64,000 nucleotides of DNA from Mesotaenium endlicherianum. Lineage: Eukaryota; Streptophyta; Zygnematophyceae; Zygnematales; Mesotaeniaceae. The stretch is taken from the NCBI GenBank assembly GCA_009602735.1, contig WELA01008857.1:29769-93768 (forward strand), read 5' to 3'. Positions 34,542 through 47,953 of the stretch are shown here, piece after piece. A program made the position numbers and the translations under genes. How positions within the stretch are numbered: position 1 is the stretch's first letter; every line of letters starts with the position of its first letter. Under the pieces are notes generated by a model. It was not told the DNA's origin and searched no databases. It saw nothing but the letters and a program-made list of their open reading frames with translations.

Positions 34542-35324
34542 TCACTTTTTCTTAAATGCTGCTGAGATCTGCTGCTGTGAGTAGTTCACAGTTGTTGCTG
34601 AATTCCCTAAGTCTAGGTCTCTGGCAGCCTGGCCTAGAGAAGCTGGTAACTGAACTATGTAAGTCGCTTTAGCCTGCTCCAACCGCCAACGGCCCAGCTC
34701 TTTGAATACTCTTCTTGCTACCCCGACGTTGGCTGCCGCGGTGGCAGCCCCTTTGCGAAGGAAGTAAGTTCCACACTCTTGCATAGGGATGCCGACCGCC
34801 TGGAAACATTCTAGGCACGAGCTGCGTACTTGTGCGTAGCTAAGGGCGACGCCCATCAGCTGCTAATTCTTGTCCAAACCTTGCACCAGGCTGTTGTCGT
34901 CCACGTAGCCTGGCACCTGCTCAAAGAGGCGGTGTAGCATGGCTACTGGGCACCCAGTGCCCCCAGTAGGAAACAAGGTGGCAAATGTGCCCAGGCTGCT
35001 TTGGTCGTTCTTAGCCTTGGGCAGCTTGAGTAAGACTGCTTCTATGTGTGGGTGGCCCTGAATGACCATATCAGAGAGTGTGATCTGGTTCAAATCCGAC
35101 CAGCGGAGAAACGCGTGGTACATAAAGAGTAACGTCACCGCTTTGATTAGGCTGCGTGGAGGTGCTATTGGGTAAGCAAAAAATTCCATGATTTCTTTAA
35201 CCTTGCTGGGAACTATTGGCATTTTTGTCTGGTAGGGCCTGTCTAGCAGACGGAAGGTTGCTTTTCGCAAAAGGGCAGCTGTTGGGGATACTGTACGAGG
35301 GGCCAGGTGTGCTAACTTGTGCAC
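34542..35324 (-). CDS. DIRS tyrosine recombinase, catalytic part (fossil)
   Basis: The segment contains the phage-integrase-like fold words FMYHAFLRWSDL (first Arg region), YFLRKGAATAAANVGV (the HxxR-like box of the C-terminal half) and ELGRWRLEQAKATYIVQ, ending with the nucleophile Tyr region. These enzymes join the circular cDNA to the genome without target duplication. The N-terminal core-binding part lies at 51154-50930. Broken. Confidence 0.75.
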
Positions 35325-35330
35325 CGTATT

Positions 35331-35833
35331 TGTAGTGATTTGAGTTATTATATATTAGTTTGCATATATTTTCATGTTTTCAAATATATTTGGAGTAGTA
35401 TTGTGTGGATTCAAGTGTGAATAGGTACTCTAGTAACTTGGTTCATGTCCTTTGAACCTTCTAAGGCATTTTTGAAGTTAGAGGAAAGACCTAGAAGAAC
35501 TCCACGTGGCAAAAGTCAAATGTGCCATTTTTAGGTCAAAAGGACATGTGTACATTATTCTAGAAAGAGGTGGCAAGTTTTGGGATGTGTTGGGTGCCAA
35601 CACATCAACATACACCTTCCTAGAAATTACTTGTTTAGTAAGTATATAAACAAGAGCTAGAACATAGAAAGACATTCCAGAATCACTCTTGTACTTGCCA
35701 AAATCCAGAAATATATTAACTTTCAAGAAGCCATCTCTCTTTCAAGAAGCTACCACTTGTGTTCAAAGATCCTTGTCTTGAATAGATAAAGTATTCTGTT
35801 TTACTAAGTACTTTATCTATCTGTTTCACTACA
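35331..35833 (+). repeat. C2 5' LTR, with adjoining primer-binding site
   Basis: 503 bp, TGTAGTGATTTG to TTTCACTACA. A TATATAAA box lies at 35643-35650. GTGGTATCGGAGC immediately after the LTR is the tRNA-Met-type primer-binding site. Confidence 0.95.
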
Positions 35834-35870
35834 GTGGTATCGGAGCTAGGCACTTTGGTAGCACAAGAAG

Positions 35871-37151
35871 ATGGCCGATCCTCAAGACCAACAGCAAGCT
35901 TTCGAAGGAAGCCCTTCCTCTCCAAGACACCCTCCTCCAGCGCCGATGGGAGAGCCCACTCAAGAAAATCTGCAACAACAAGAAGCACCACAAGGAGGAG
36001 CACACCCTCCTCCAGCGTCGATGGGAGAGCCTACTCAAGGAAATCTGCAACAACAAGAAGCACCACAAGGAGGAGCACCGTCAAATCCCGTGGCAGCCGC
36101 TATAGCAAAGTTGACCCCACCACAAGGAGTTCCCGCAAATGAGTGGGCAGCCTTCCTAATGACCGTCCACAACCAAGTGGGCTTGGCCACCTATGAAGCA
36201 ACCGTGCAAGCGTCAAGAGAAGCTATGGCTGCCATGGTTGCCCCTATTGCGAGCAATGCTCAAAATCCAGCCCCGGCTCAAGCGCCTCCACAAGAGCCAA
36301 CGAGAGCAAGGAAACTCATCAAGCCCGGCAAACCCGACACTTTCAACCCCGGGAAAGGTGCCAACCTGAATTTATGGCTCTACCAAGTGGAGACGTACCT
36401 CGCGTTCCTTGAAGTACCCGAGGAGGACTACGTTCCCTTTGCCGTTACCTTACTTAGAGGAGCAGCAACATCATGGTGGCGTAACTATCAAGCGGCTATA
36501 TATCAAGCTATGGCGCACCCCATGCTCGGCCAAGAGCCCCCACCATCATATGCAAGATGGGCAGATTTTCGTGAGGCCCTCAAGAAGCAATTCATGCCCA
36601 TCAATGCGGAGAAGATTGCCCGAGGAAAGCTCCACCATCTCAAGCAAACGACGTCCGTTCAAGAGTATACATCCAGATTTCACGCCCTCACTCTTGAGAT
36701 CCCCAACATGTCTCTCGAGGAGAAGATTGACCGTTACATCTTTGGCCTCAAACCCAAGGTGGCAAAGGAAGTGGAGTTACGCGACTTGACGGACTTCTCA
36801 AAGATCATTGAAGTGGCCCAAAAGGTGGATACCTTGGATTTCAAGCACTCCGTGCCTTCATCTTCACGGGTACCGACGACGCGGGTGTACGCAGCCCCTT
36901 CCACATCCGAATCTGGACCCACACCCATGGAAATCGGAGTTATTAAAAGGGACCCCGCGGCTGCCCGGAAGAGTGGAAGACCCTCCAATGACACTTATGA
37001 TGCAAGAAACCAGCAAGGAGTGAAAGCAAGACTCTCCCCGGCTGAAAAAGAAGCTCTCATGACGGCTGGACTATGCTTCTATTGCAAGGAAAAGGGCCAT
37101 CGTGCACTTTCATGCCCCAAAAAGTTGTCAAAAAACGGACAGCGCCGGTAG
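35871..37151 (+). CDS. C2 gag polyprotein
   Basis: 426 residues, essentially identical to C1 gag: Gln/Pro-rich N-terminus, central gag core ([24 protein letters not shown]) and a CCHC knuckle ([14 protein letters not shown]). It ends in the slippery A AAA AAC site, overlapping pol by 79 bases. Confidence 0.95.
   Translation: MADPQDQQQAFEGSPSSPRHPPPAPMGEPTQENLQQQEAPQGGAHPPPASMGEPTQGNLQQQEAPQGGAPSNPVAAAIAKLTPPQGVPANEWAAFLMTVHNQVGLATYEATVQASREAMAAMVAPIASNAQNPAPAQAPPQEPTRARKLIKPGKPDTFNPGKGANLNLWLYQVETYLAFLEVPEEDYVPFAVTLLRGAATSWWRNYQAAIYQAMAHPMLGQEPPPSYARWADFREALKKQFMPINAEKIARGKLHHLKQTTSVQEYTSRFHALTLEIPNMSLEEKIDRYIFGLKPKVAKEVELRDLTDFSKIIEVAQKVDTLDFKHSVPSSSRVPTTRVYAAPSTSESGPTPMEIGVIKRDPAAARKSGRPSNDTYDARNQQGVKARLSPAEKEALMTAGLCFYCKEKGHRALSCPKKLSKNGQRR
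37130..37136 (+). promoter_or_regulatory. C2 gag-pol -1 frameshift heptamer A AAA AAC
   Basis: Identical in sequence and frame context to the C1 site at 19993-19999. Confidence 0.75.
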
Positions 37152-40100
37152 GCCAGGAGCCTACCACCCCAAGACCCACTTCACGAGAAGGCAACACGCC
37201 AAGTGAGGTGGAGACCCCCGTTGAAGACGACGTTCCAGCCCCAATGAGTTTGAGAGGTTACCTTGGAGGAGAGAAGGTCCACATCTTGGTGGATAGCGGA
37301 GCTCAAGGCAACTTCATTGCTGCAGATTTTGCCACCAAGCACGGTATTACTATGCGAACTCTTGACCACGACGAGGAGATTATGATGCCCGATGGATTCT
37401 CCTATACTACCCCTTCCAAGAAGACGTACCCCTTGGCACTCTCTATCAAGTCCTTCAAGGATAGAGTAGTGTTCTCCCCCATGCAATTGGGCAAGTACGA
37501 CGTCATCCTAGGGACGCCTTGGTTGACCAAGCACAACCCCCAAGTTGATTGGAGGACCGGTACTATCAAGATCAAGAATGACATCACTTCAAGAATCTGT
37601 ATTTTGCGCGCAATCCAGAATATCCAGACCCAAGACATCCAGAAGCCGGCACACGAGATACTATTGTCCGCCCTCCAACTCAAGAGACTTGTGAGGAAGG
37701 GACACGAGCTTCTTTTGGCCTTGATCACGCCAAAAGACATCAAGAAAGACATCGAGAGTCAAGAAGGCAGCCCCGTTCCCAAGGAGATACAAGAAGTCTT
37801 TGAGGACTACAAAGAAGTGTTCTCCCCGGAATTGCCCAAGGGCCTACCCCCCAAAAGATTCGTAGACCACAAGATAGAGTTGGAGCCCGGAAGCAAGCCC
37901 ATCTCTCGGCCTACGTTCAAAATGTCATACACGGAGCTAGACGAAGTCAAGAAGCAAATCAAGGAGCTACTGGAGCATGGCTTCATTCGACCTAGCAAGT
38001 CGCCATTTGGAGCCCCGGTGCTATTTGTCAAGAAGAAAGATGGTACCTTGAGGATGTGTGTGGACTATCGCGCCCTCAACAAGATCACCATCAAGAATCG
38101 ATACCCGCTGCCGCGCATGGATGAGCTCATGGACCGGCTGGTTGGAGCCAAGTACTTCACGAAGATTGACTTACGGAGCGGCTACGACCAGATTCGCATC
38201 GCAGAACAGGACATAGAGAAGACGGCATTTAGGACAAGATATGGACATTTTGAGTTCATGGTCCTGCCATTTGGACTCACCAACGCGCCAGCAACTTTCA
38301 TGACTATGATGAACACCATATTTCAGCCCATGTTGGACAGATTTGTGGTGGTATTCATCGATGGCATCCNNNNNNNNNNNNNNNNNNNNNNNNNNNNNNN
38401 NNNNNNNNNNNNNNNNNNNGAGCATGCGAGACACTTGAAAGAAGTCCTCGAAGTATTGAAGCATAACAAGCTATTTGCGAAGGAGTCAAAGTGCGAGTTT
38501 GCCAAACAAGAAGTGGGGTTCCTAGGTCTCCACGTGACTGCTGATGGCATCAAGATGGACCCCAAGAAGACCACGGTGGTGGAGGAATGGCCAACCCCCA
38601 CGACCAAGAAAGACCTCCAGTCATTCTTGGGATTTGCCAATTGGTACATAAAATTCATCCAAGGCTTCTCGCACATAGCAGCCCCCCTGACAGATCTACT
38701 CAAGAAGGACAGGCTATATACATGGACCGAGAAAGAGGAAGAGGCATTTCAAGAGTTAAAGCGAAGATTGACCACATCCCCGGTGCTCACACTCCCAAGT
38801 CCAAACCCAGATTGGCCCTTCCACGTCATCACCGATGCATCTTCCTATGCAATAGGAGCAATCCTGCTTCAAGACCAAGGCAAGGGACTGCAGCCCATCG
38901 CCTACGAGTCAAGGAAGCTAAATCCAGCCGAGCAAAATTATACAACCACGGAGCGAGAGGCATTGGCGATTGTACATGCCTTGAAGGTTTGGCGCTGCTA
39001 CGTTGAAGGACGCAAAGTACTGGTCACCACGGACCACGAGGCGTTAAAGCACCTCCAGACGCAGCCGTATCTCTCAAGGAGACAAGCAAGATGGAGCGGA
39101 TACTTGCAACAATACAACATCACGATTCAGTACCAGCCCGGCAAGACAAACCCGGCTGACCCCCTCTCAAGACTGCAATTAAATGCAGTGATGGTATCCC
39201 TGAAGACAGATCTGGAAGCTCGATTTTCAGCCGCCTATGAAAGAGACCCTTACTACAAGAACGGAGAAGCAGCCTTGGACCCATGCAAGAAGCAAGAAGG
39301 CAATTATTGGGTGAGGCAAGATACGGGCCAGAGATGTGTTCCTAATGACTTAGACCTCCGGCTCTTGCTTCTACGAGAAGCACACGACAACCCTCTTGGA
39401 GGACACTTTGGAATCCTAAGGACCACGGGCGTTCTAGCTAGGACTTATTGTTGGCCAGGCATGTCTAAGCAAGTCAAGGAGTACTGCAGGAGCTGTGACA
39501 CATGCCAAAGAATCAAGCCATCATCGCAAAAGGCGGGAGGACTCCTCCAACCACTACCAATCCCCGAAAGACAATGGACGGACATCTCAATGGACCTTAT
39601 CGTGGACTTGCCCGTGACACCTCGAGGCCATAATGCAATACTCACGGTGGTGGACAGACTTACCAAGATGGCTCATTTTATTCCCACGACGACTAAGGCT
39701 ACAGCACCACAACTTGCAAGACTCATCTTTGACAACATCTTCCGACTCCATGGACTACCATCAAGAATTGTGTCAGATAGAGATCCAAGATTCACAAGCC
39801 ATTTCTGGAAAAATCTCTTCAAGAACTTGGGTACATCGCTGGATATGTCTACTGCCTACCACCCACAATCAGATGGGCAAACCGAGCGTATGAATCGTAC
39901 CCTAAAGACCTCTCTAAAGGCCTACGTGTCTACCCTCGAGCAAGACTGGGACATGTACTTGACCCCCCTCGAGTTTGCCTACAACAACACTACGCAGGCC
40001 TCTACCCAAGAGTCCCCATTCTTCCTCAACTATGGCTTCCATCCGACCACGCCACTGAGCTTCACGGCTGGCCATGATGAAGTACCTGCAGCCACAGATT

Positions 40101-40765
40101 TTATGGAGACATTAGAAGCAGCCCTTACAGCAGCGAAGAAAGCTCTACAACACGCGCAAGATGCTCAAGCAAGAGTGGCGAACAGATCCAGAAGAGAAAT
40201 TACGTACAGAGTGGGTGACAACGTGTTACTATCATCCAAGAACATTTCCCTGAACAACAGGCCTGCCGGCAGCAAGTTCTCTCCCAAGTATTTGGGACCC
40301 TTCAAGATTATCCAGCAAGTCAACCCCGTTGCTTTCAAGCTAGAACTTCCCCAGACTATGCACATCGACCCCGTATTCCACGCTTCCCTCTTCAAGCCGT
40401 ATGTGCAACCCGACAACAAGTTCCCAGGACGTGTGACAACCCCACCAGCCCCAACAATAGTGGATGATCATTTGGAGTACGAAGTGGAAGACATAGTGGC
40501 TATGAGAAATTTCAGGAGACAGCAGCAATACTTGATCAAGTAGAAAGGATATCCAGATTCAAAGAATAGTTAGGTGGCGGCGCACTACCTTGACAAAGTT
40601 CAGAGAAAGTTGAAGCGCTTCCATGCCGCCAACCCCCATCCTGGACCAGCCCCAAGTCTCTCTACTAGAAGCCCGAAGACTTTAGGGAGGCAGCCTGCCA
40701 CCATCAAGAAGCAGCAGAAGACCCCTTGGAGGCAGCCTGCAAGAACAAGAAAGAGGAAAAATTGA
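37137..40765 (+). CDS. C2 pol: protease to chromodomain (fossil, with assembly gap)
   Basis: Same domain order as C1 pol: [10 protein letters not shown] protease, RT, RNase H ([15 protein letters not shown]), integrase ([34 protein letters not shown]) and a chromodomain near 40470-40620. The RT catalytic region is hidden by the N gap at 38370-38419. A few breaks are seen near the chromodomain. Confidence 0.92.
38370..38419. other. assembly gap, 50 N
   Basis: A fixed-length run of N inside C2 RT. It is probably a gap of unknown true size. Confidence 0.97.
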
Positions 40766-41367
40766 CATTAGACACTCTTCTCTTCTCGCAGTTTCTGGAT
40801 AAAAAACTAAAACTGCTACTGGTGATAGGTCTCTGGATAATAAATTCTTAAAATTTACCTGGCTGTAGTCCATGAGTAGCCGGTCATTTAGAGTCCAAGT
40901 TTGTTCAATTTGGAGCACTGGTGAGAGAGATATGATGCTCTAAGTAGAAGGGGGTCAGGCTGCTGGCATTGTTAGGGCAGAATATGCCTTCTAACCTTGT
41001 GCCCTCCCCTGAACTTGGAATGCTCTGAAACTCAAGACTCTGGTAGAACATTTTACAACGCCGAGTTTGAGACTTAGTTTGCAAAATTTGAAAAAGTATA
41101 GAAGGACTTATGATTTTCAGAAGTTTCTGCACAGATTTGGAGGAGTGCCTACTCTCTCAGCTCTCAACGACAGTCCAGAAATTAGAATGCTCTCAAATTT
41201 GGTGACCCGATAGAGTTCTTTGACGCGGTCCATTTGGCACTCTAATTTTCAGATTTGGAGCAGTTCTGTGGCCGCTATGAATTTTTGAGTTCGTGGCAGA
41301 TTCTAAGCCAACTTGTACAATTTTCTTTATCATTAAGGAGTAGGCTAGCCAATAAGGTCACACCACC

Positions 41368-41496
41368 CACGACCTTGCCTAGTCCACCTTACATGTGTAG
41401 CACCTGACTTGGCGCCTTGGACTAATCCTCTTCACATGTGTGGCATCTGACTTGAAGCTGTTGACTAGTCTGCACCACATGTGTAAGACCTGACTT
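41368..41496 (+). repeat. three tandem 43-bp repeats in the C2 3' untranslated region
   Basis: Three units with period 43 (the word GACTT ends at 41410, 41453 and 41496), each with an ACATGTG word. It is the counterpart of the C1 array at 15660-15788. Confidence 0.85.
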
Positions 41497-41534
41497 GACG
41501 CGCCGAGACGTCGCTTTTTCTATTGGGGGGGTGA

Positions 41535-41700
41535 TGTAGTGATTTGAGTTATTATATATCAGTTTGCATATATTTTAATATTTTCAAATATATTTGGAGT
41601 AGTATTGTGTGGATTGAAGTGTGAATAGGTACTCTAGTAACTTGGTTCATGTCCTTTGAACCTTCTAAGGCATTTTCGAAGTTAGAGGAAAGACCTAGAA
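41535..41700 (+). repeat. C2 3' LTR, first part, up to the D insertion
   Basis: Begins TGTAGTGATTTG after a G-rich polypurine tract (TTGGGGGGGTGA) and runs to CCTAGAA. TAGAA (41696-41700) is the left target duplication of D. Confidence 0.93.
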
Positions 41701-42419
41701 TGTAATGAATCAGTATATTAGTGGATATAATATTCATTTAAATATAATAGTAATTAAGTTCAGCCTGCTGAACTTTAGTTAATAGTCAGTTTGCTGGACT
41801 TTACATAATTATCAGTTTAATGACTCAACCGGAAGCAGCAAGCTGAAGTCCATATAAGTCAGCTTGCTGACCCATTCTTTGTCGGCCAGCTGACTTCCGT
41901 ACTCGGTAGCAGCGAACTGCCTTGATATGCATCTAAGTGCGATATGCTAGATGAATAGCCAGATGACATCCCTATGATGGATGGCTATTCGGGATGATGG
42001 GAGATGGCGGTGGATTTGGTTAACCGAGGTCCTACCAACGTGGTTAACTCCCGGGTAGGCGGTGCCATCGCACTGACCGTTGAACAGTAAACTCATTCCA
42101 TGTACATACACTAGGCATTGCTCTCGGGTTCGGCATTCGGAAACGAGGCCAACTCTCTTGTACAGCTTACTGAGAGAGATCTGAATCCAAGGCGAGAAGC
42201 CATTGATACGCACTGTCTTCTGACCTTGCTTATGTATGAGTTTACTGATTTGCATTATTGATGCGAGTTTACTCTCATTTGACTGACGAGTATTAGTCAC
42301 TGCTAGTGTGTTGTCCTTTGCCGTTAAACCAGTTAACGGAAAATACCATAAAGATTACTTGCTGATATAAAGATCTTTATTAATTGTTAATCGCCTATTT
42401 GGTAAGTCGATTCATTTCA
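41701..42419 (+). repeat. D 5' LTR, with adjoining primer-binding site
   Basis: 719 bp, TGTAATGAATC to GATTCATTTCA, followed by GTGGTATCGGAGC (tRNA-Met-type primer site). Perfect inverted repeats lie at 41757-41774 and 41858-41871. Confidence 0.95.
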
Positions 42420-42453
42420 GTGGTATCGGAGCAGTTATCACAGTCTTCTTTGT

Positions 42454-43932
42454 ATGGTAAGGACAAGGTCTCAAACTAGCAACTCCCGAGACATGGAGAA
42501 CCAGGATAACGAGAATGTCGAAAACCAGGCGGAAAGCCATGTAGCGGGAAACCGTACCTATTCGGAAGCAGTAGCGGATACTGCAGCTAGGGAGGCTGCA
42601 GATGAGGCAGCTGCTATTGCCTCAGTCGCAGCTCAGCAAGCTGAGGAGGAGATAGCCAGACTAGAAGCTGAACAAGTAGCAAAGGCCGCTGAAGATATAC
42701 AAAGGAGGGAAGGACAGCCAGCTGACGAGCGCACTGTTGAAGAACTTATGGCATCAAGGGCCAATGTTCTGAACCCACCTCCTGCCGTACAACTCAATGT
42801 ACCCCTAGGTCAAATACGTGACCGGCTGAATGCGGCAGGAATTGCTGCTGCAGGAGCAAGAGGGATTGTTGAGGACACTACTCAGCGAGTAGATGCCAAT
42901 GCTGCTGCTGCATTTGCTAATCTACCACCCCAAAATGTAGACTTGGGAGCATTGTTCGTTCAGATGCAGTCGCAAATGGCGACCATGTATCAGTCCCAGC
43001 AGGAGGACAAAAGAATCATAATGTCCCTACTCCGGGACAGAGACCAACTGGGGTCTCACACCACTAGTGGTGGTGGCCGAGGGCCTAGTAAGCCCAAGCC
43101 GAAACCTCCCCAGGACTATGATCCTGAGGGAAACAGAAAATATTACCTGATCAAGTTTCTCGCGGATGTTGAGCAGTGGCTGGAGAACTACCCAGAACTG
43201 CAAGATTACGAGAAGGTCAGGCACACCGGTGCGCTACTGAAAGGCAGTGCCGCAGACTGGTGGCTTTACTGGAAGGAAGAGCGTAAGGCTCGGCAACTCG
43301 GTGACCCTACGTGGGTAGAGTTTGTCGAGAAGTTGCATGAGAAGTTTGATGTCATCAACCAGCAGGAGAAAGCTATCTATGCGATGATCTCCCTGACACT
43401 GAAGCAGACCACTTCAGTTGCTGAGTTTGCTCAAAAGTTCCAAGAGAACATGATGAAGCAGCCTGATTTGCCAGAACGGTATAGGATAGCATACTTCAGG
43501 TATGGCTTGAAATCCGAGGTCTCTGGTCATTTTGCTGAGAAAAAGTATGAGAAACTGGCTGACTTGATCCAGGATGCTGACGCCTGGGATCAGCAGCAGT
43601 TCAATCACAAGCGCCAGAGTAACGCTTTGGTGTCTAAGATTGTCAAAAAGCCCCACGGTTCCTACAATGCAGTTGAAGGAGACCAGGCTGAGGATAATCA
43701 GGGTGATGAATATGAGTATGAGTACAATGCTATTCAGTCTAGAGGTAGAGGTGGTCCCTCTCGAGGTGGCTATGGAAGGGGTGGTGGTAGGACTAAGCCG
43801 AGACCAGCCTCAGCAAAATCTACTTGCTACCATTGTCAGCAGAAAGGCCACTACAGAGAACAGTGTCCGGTCAAGCACCTGCCTAAGGTCGAGAGAAAAG
43901 ACCAGCCTTTAAAAGACAGCAACAGTCAGTAA
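42454..43932 (+). CDS. D gag polyprotein
   Basis: 492 residues. The N-terminus ([17 protein letters not shown]) leads into an Ala/Glu-rich helical region. The gag core follows ([30 protein letters not shown]), then an Arg/Gly-rich stretch and a CCHC knuckle ([14 protein letters not shown]). It ends with the T TTA AAA slippery site. Confidence 0.95.
   Translation: MVRTRSQTSNSRDMENQDNENVENQAESHVAGNRTYSEAVADTAAREAADEAAAIASVAAQQAEEEIARLEAEQVAKAAEDIQRREGQPADERTVEELMASRANVLNPPPAVQLNVPLGQIRDRLNAAGIAAAGARGIVEDTTQRVDANAAAAFANLPPQNVDLGALFVQMQSQMATMYQSQQEDKRIIMSLLRDRDQLGSHTTSGGGRGPSKPKPKPPQDYDPEGNRKYYLIKFLADVEQWLENYPELQDYEKVRHTGALLKGSAADWWLYWKEERKARQLGDPTWVEFVEKLHEKFDVINQQEKAIYAMISLTLKQTTSVAEFAQKFQENMMKQPDLPERYRIAYFRYGLKSEVSGHFAEKKYEKLADLIQDADAWDQQQFNHKRQSNALVSKIVKKPHGSYNAVEGDQAEDNQGDEYEYEYNAIQSRGRGGPSRGGYGRGGGRTKPRPASAKSTCYHCQQKGHYREQCPVKHLPKVERKDQPLKDSNSQ
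43918..43924 (+). promoter_or_regulatory. D gag-pol -1 frameshift heptamer T TTA AAA
   Basis: Zero-frame codons TTA AAA preceded by T, seven codons before the gag stop. The pol frame is -1. It is the same as in B at 26747-26753. Confidence 0.75.
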
Positions 43933-46900
43933 TCCAGTCTACTGACTGTGAGGATGCTAGAGATAGTGAGTCGTCACTAGCTGCCCTCGTAGCAGGTATT
44001 ATGGGTCCTGCTGAACTGGATTCACTATGCATGCCTGACAACCAGATAAAGGAGACCATCAGCAATATAGACGTCCAGAGAGTGCACACTCTGGATGCTC
44101 TTGTTCCACCTGATGTCCAACATTTCTTTGCTACGTCAGGAGAACAATGCGAAAGTCAGGAAAAGACAGTCCCCCCTATCCTACTGCATTGCATGATTGC
44201 AGGTAGGAAGGTGAGGGCATTTGTTGACGGAGGGGCGTCACATACTTTTATCCACAAGGACTTAGTTAAGCGGCTAAGGCTGCCTACTGTCACCCAAGGG
44301 AATAGAAAAATATTCCTTGGAGATGCCTCAAGTATCCCGGGAGGAGTTATAACCAAGCCTATTGAGGTCCAGTTAGGTTCTGGCATTGCAGTTCTAACTG
44401 AAACGCTTACATTTGAGGTACTCAACACTGGCTTTTATGATCTCGTGCTAGGCAGGTCCTGGCTTAATAGACATCAAGCTGAAGTGTGTTGGAGCAGAGG
44501 TACAGTTAAAGTGAGAGGAGCCAGTGATGGGCAGACTGACTTGGCACCCACCAGTGCTCTTCCTCTTGTCCTGTGTGGATGGCAAATGAAGGAAAAGAAG
44601 AGGCTTCCAGAAGGATGCAAGTTGCTGAATGCAATGGAGTTCGTCAAAAGCTGGAACCAGAAGGAAGACAGAATGTTCTGTCTGCTGCTAAGAGAGGTAC
44701 CTCCTCAACCTGAAGAAGTGGTTGAGAAAAAGGTACACCCTCCGGAACACCCTACTGCTGCAAACATTGTTGCTCAGTACACGGATGTGTTTAATATGCC
44801 TCCAGGACTACCCCCTAAGCGGGAAGTAGATCATAGGATTGATTTATTACCTGGTAGCCAGCCACCCTGGCAACGCACGTATGGCTTGTCTTATTTGGAG
44901 AGTGAGGAGTTGAAAACACAGATTGCAGAGCTGGAGGAAAATGGTTACATTTCTCCCAGTAAATCACCGTACGGCGCACCTATCCTATTTGTTAAGAAAA
45001 AGGATGGCAGTATGCGGATGTGTGTGGATTACAGAGCCCTGAACAGAATTACAGTAAAGAACAAGTATGCTTTACCCAGAATCGAGGACTTGCTTGATAC
45101 CCTGTCTGGCGCTAAGGTGTTCAGTAAGATAGATCTCAAGAGTGGTTATCATCAAATCAGAATTGCTGAGGGGGATGAACACAAGACTGCTTTCCGCACA
45201 CGTTATGGACACTATGAGTTCAACGTGATGCCATTTGGACTGACTAATGCTCCTGCTACCTTTATGGGTGCTATGAATGACATTTTCAGACCTTATTTGG
45301 ATAAGTTTGTGCAAGTTTTCCTGGATGATATTTTAATTTTCTCTAAAGATGAAGCTCAGCACACTGAACACTTAAAGAAAGTGCTGGACACTCTGCGGAA
45401 AAATCACTTGTATGCTAAAATGAGCAAGTGTGATTTCTTTAAGGAAAGTATTGAATTCTTAGGCCACGTTGTCAGTAAAGAGGGCATCAGTGTGGATCCT
45501 AAGAAAGTCCAGACCATAAGGGACTGGCCAGTACCACAGTCTGTCTCTGAAGTTAGATCCTTCCTCGGGTTGGCTAACTACTATAGGAGATTTATTGAGA
45601 ATTATTCCACAAAGGCCAGTAAACTGACTGACCTTACTAAGAAAGACATCGGGTATGTGTGGGGGGAAGAGCAGCAGGCTGCCTTCCAGACCCTTAAAGA
45701 TGCCCTTTGTTCTGCCCCAGTGCTAGCCGTGTATGACCCCAGCAAACCGGTGCAGGTGGTTACTGATGCCTCTGATTTTGCCATGGGTGCTATTTTGTTG
45801 CAGCCTGCTGACAAAACCACAAAGGATGGTAAGGTACGGCAGGAGTGGCATCCTGTGTTGTATGAGTCTATGAAATTTAATCCAGCGGAGATTAATTACT
45901 CAGTGCATGATAAAGAGCTGCTAGCTATCATTCATGTACTCAAACAGTGGAGAGCATACTTACATGGTAAAGCTTTTAAGGTGATTACAGATCATCTAGC
46001 TCTGACCCACTTTCAGAAGAAGTCCAAGCTGTCGAGGAGGGAGAACCGCTGGAGCCAGATGCTGGAGCAGTTCCAAGTCCAGATCGACTACAAACCAGGG
46101 AAGTTGAATCCTGCTGATGCACTCTCTAGAAGACCTGACTTGCAAGAAAGGAACTTTAGTCAGCATGCTGTAGATAAAGTCCTGTGTGCACTCACTTCAC
46201 TAAAGGTGAAAAAGTCCTTCCTTGAACAACTTAGGAAAGCCTACCTTTCTGACCCAACATTTGAGCCCAGCCCCACTACTGGTATGTGTCGTGCTACCGC
46301 ACTCGGGTATAAGCTCAAGGGAGGGGTCTGGGTGACTGAAACCACTTCAGGCAGGCTGAAGCTGGTCATTCCTAATAATTTGGAAATAAGGTCTCTCTTA
46401 CTGAGTCAAGCTCATGACAGTCTCCTGGGTGGACATTTGGGGCAGGCCAAAACTGTTGGCAAACTGGCAAAACATTATCATTGGGAGGGGTTACCCCGGG
46501 AGGTCTTGAAATATGTCAAGTCCTGTGACCAGTGTCAGAGAAATAAGTCTCGGCACACACCACCCGGAGGTCTCTTGCAACCGCTACCCATCCCAGCGGG
46601 ACGCTGGGAAACTATATCCATGGACTGGGTGGTCTCACTACCAAGAACTGCCAACGGGCATGATTCAATACTGGTAGTCGTGGATAAACTGACAAAAATG
46701 GTCATTTTTATCCCCACAACTGTCAAAGTGACTGCACTCGAAACAGCGAGACAGTTTTACAACCATGTAGTATGCCAACATGGGCTCCCTTCTAATATCA
46801 TCTCAGACAGAGACTCAAAATTCACCTCTAAGTTCTGGAGAGCTTTAATGGGGTTAATGGGAGTCAAACAGCTGCTCAGCACAGCAAACCACCCTCAGAC

Positions 46901-47717
46901 TGATGGGCAGACTGAAAGAACTAACCGAGTTCTGCAGGAGGTGCTGAGAGCATATATTAACCAAAAACAAGATAATTGGGATGACCTGTTGCCTCAAATT
47001 CAGTTTGCGGTCAACAGTGCGGTGCACGCGTCAACGGGCAAAACTCCTTTTGAACTCAGCCTGGGTAGAGTCCCTAAGTCTCCTCTAGATGTGCTAGGGG
47101 AATCTTTAACTCACCCTGAAGGGATTGACAACCCGGTCTCCCTCCAGTTAACTCAGGAGTTTGCTGACACCCTGTCAGAAGTCCAACGAAACTTGCACAC
47201 GGCCCAAGAAAACCAACAAAAATACGCTAATCAACACCGTCGGGAACTGACATTTTCCAAGGGGGATTTAGTCAAACTGCATTCTCAGCACCTGTACCTC
47301 CCTGGTGTGGTCAAGAAAAAGCTTGGCCCTGTCTGGGTCGGTCCATATTCGGTGGTCCGTCGTGTCGGTCAGAATGCTTACAAACTGAACATGTCAGCTG
47401 AATACAAGGGGCACCCGGTCTTTAATGTCTCCTTCCTGGAACCGTACATCAAAGGTGATACACTGTTCACAGGTCGGTTCCCTGTCCAACCGGGACCGGT
47501 CCCCGCTGTCCGGGACGGCGACCCTGAGGAATATGAGGTCGATGAGATTTTAGACGCTCGCTCGGTCCGTCGATCGTCTAAATATGTCATGAAATACCTC
47601 ATTCGATGGAAGGGTTACGATGCCTCTGGGGACACTTGGGAGTTTAAGGACCACTTGACCAATGCCAAAGGGGCGTTGACACGGTTCCACCTTCGGGCCG
47701 CTGGAGTCCCTCCATAA
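43925..47717 (+). CDS. D pol: protease, RT, RNase H, integrase, chromodomain
   Basis: About 1,260 residues in one open frame. Protease ([17 protein letters not shown]), RT ([12 protein letters not shown] and [10 protein letters not shown] near 45320), RNase H ([15 protein letters not shown]), integrase ([43 protein letters not shown]) and a chromodomain near 47520-47690 ([19 protein letters not shown] ... [16 protein letters not shown]). The chromodomain probably guides integration into heterochromatin (known for chromoviruses), which fits its position inside another element's LTR. Confidence 0.95.
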
Positions 47718-47953
47718 CTGTCATTTCAGTTGACACGGGAAGGTGACAGGCGGTCCTGTCTCCATTTAAGTTGGAGGGGAAAATATATGACAGTTAGTGA
47801 GCGAGAGCGATAAAAACACACTCATACGTTTATGTGTAGCGCATCGCAACTACGTCAACTTTTAGCAATCATCCTGTAAGGTAAACAGCAGCGAAGCCAC
47901 TATACTAAATACTAACATACTTCCTGCAATCCCTATGACAAAGGTCCATATCC

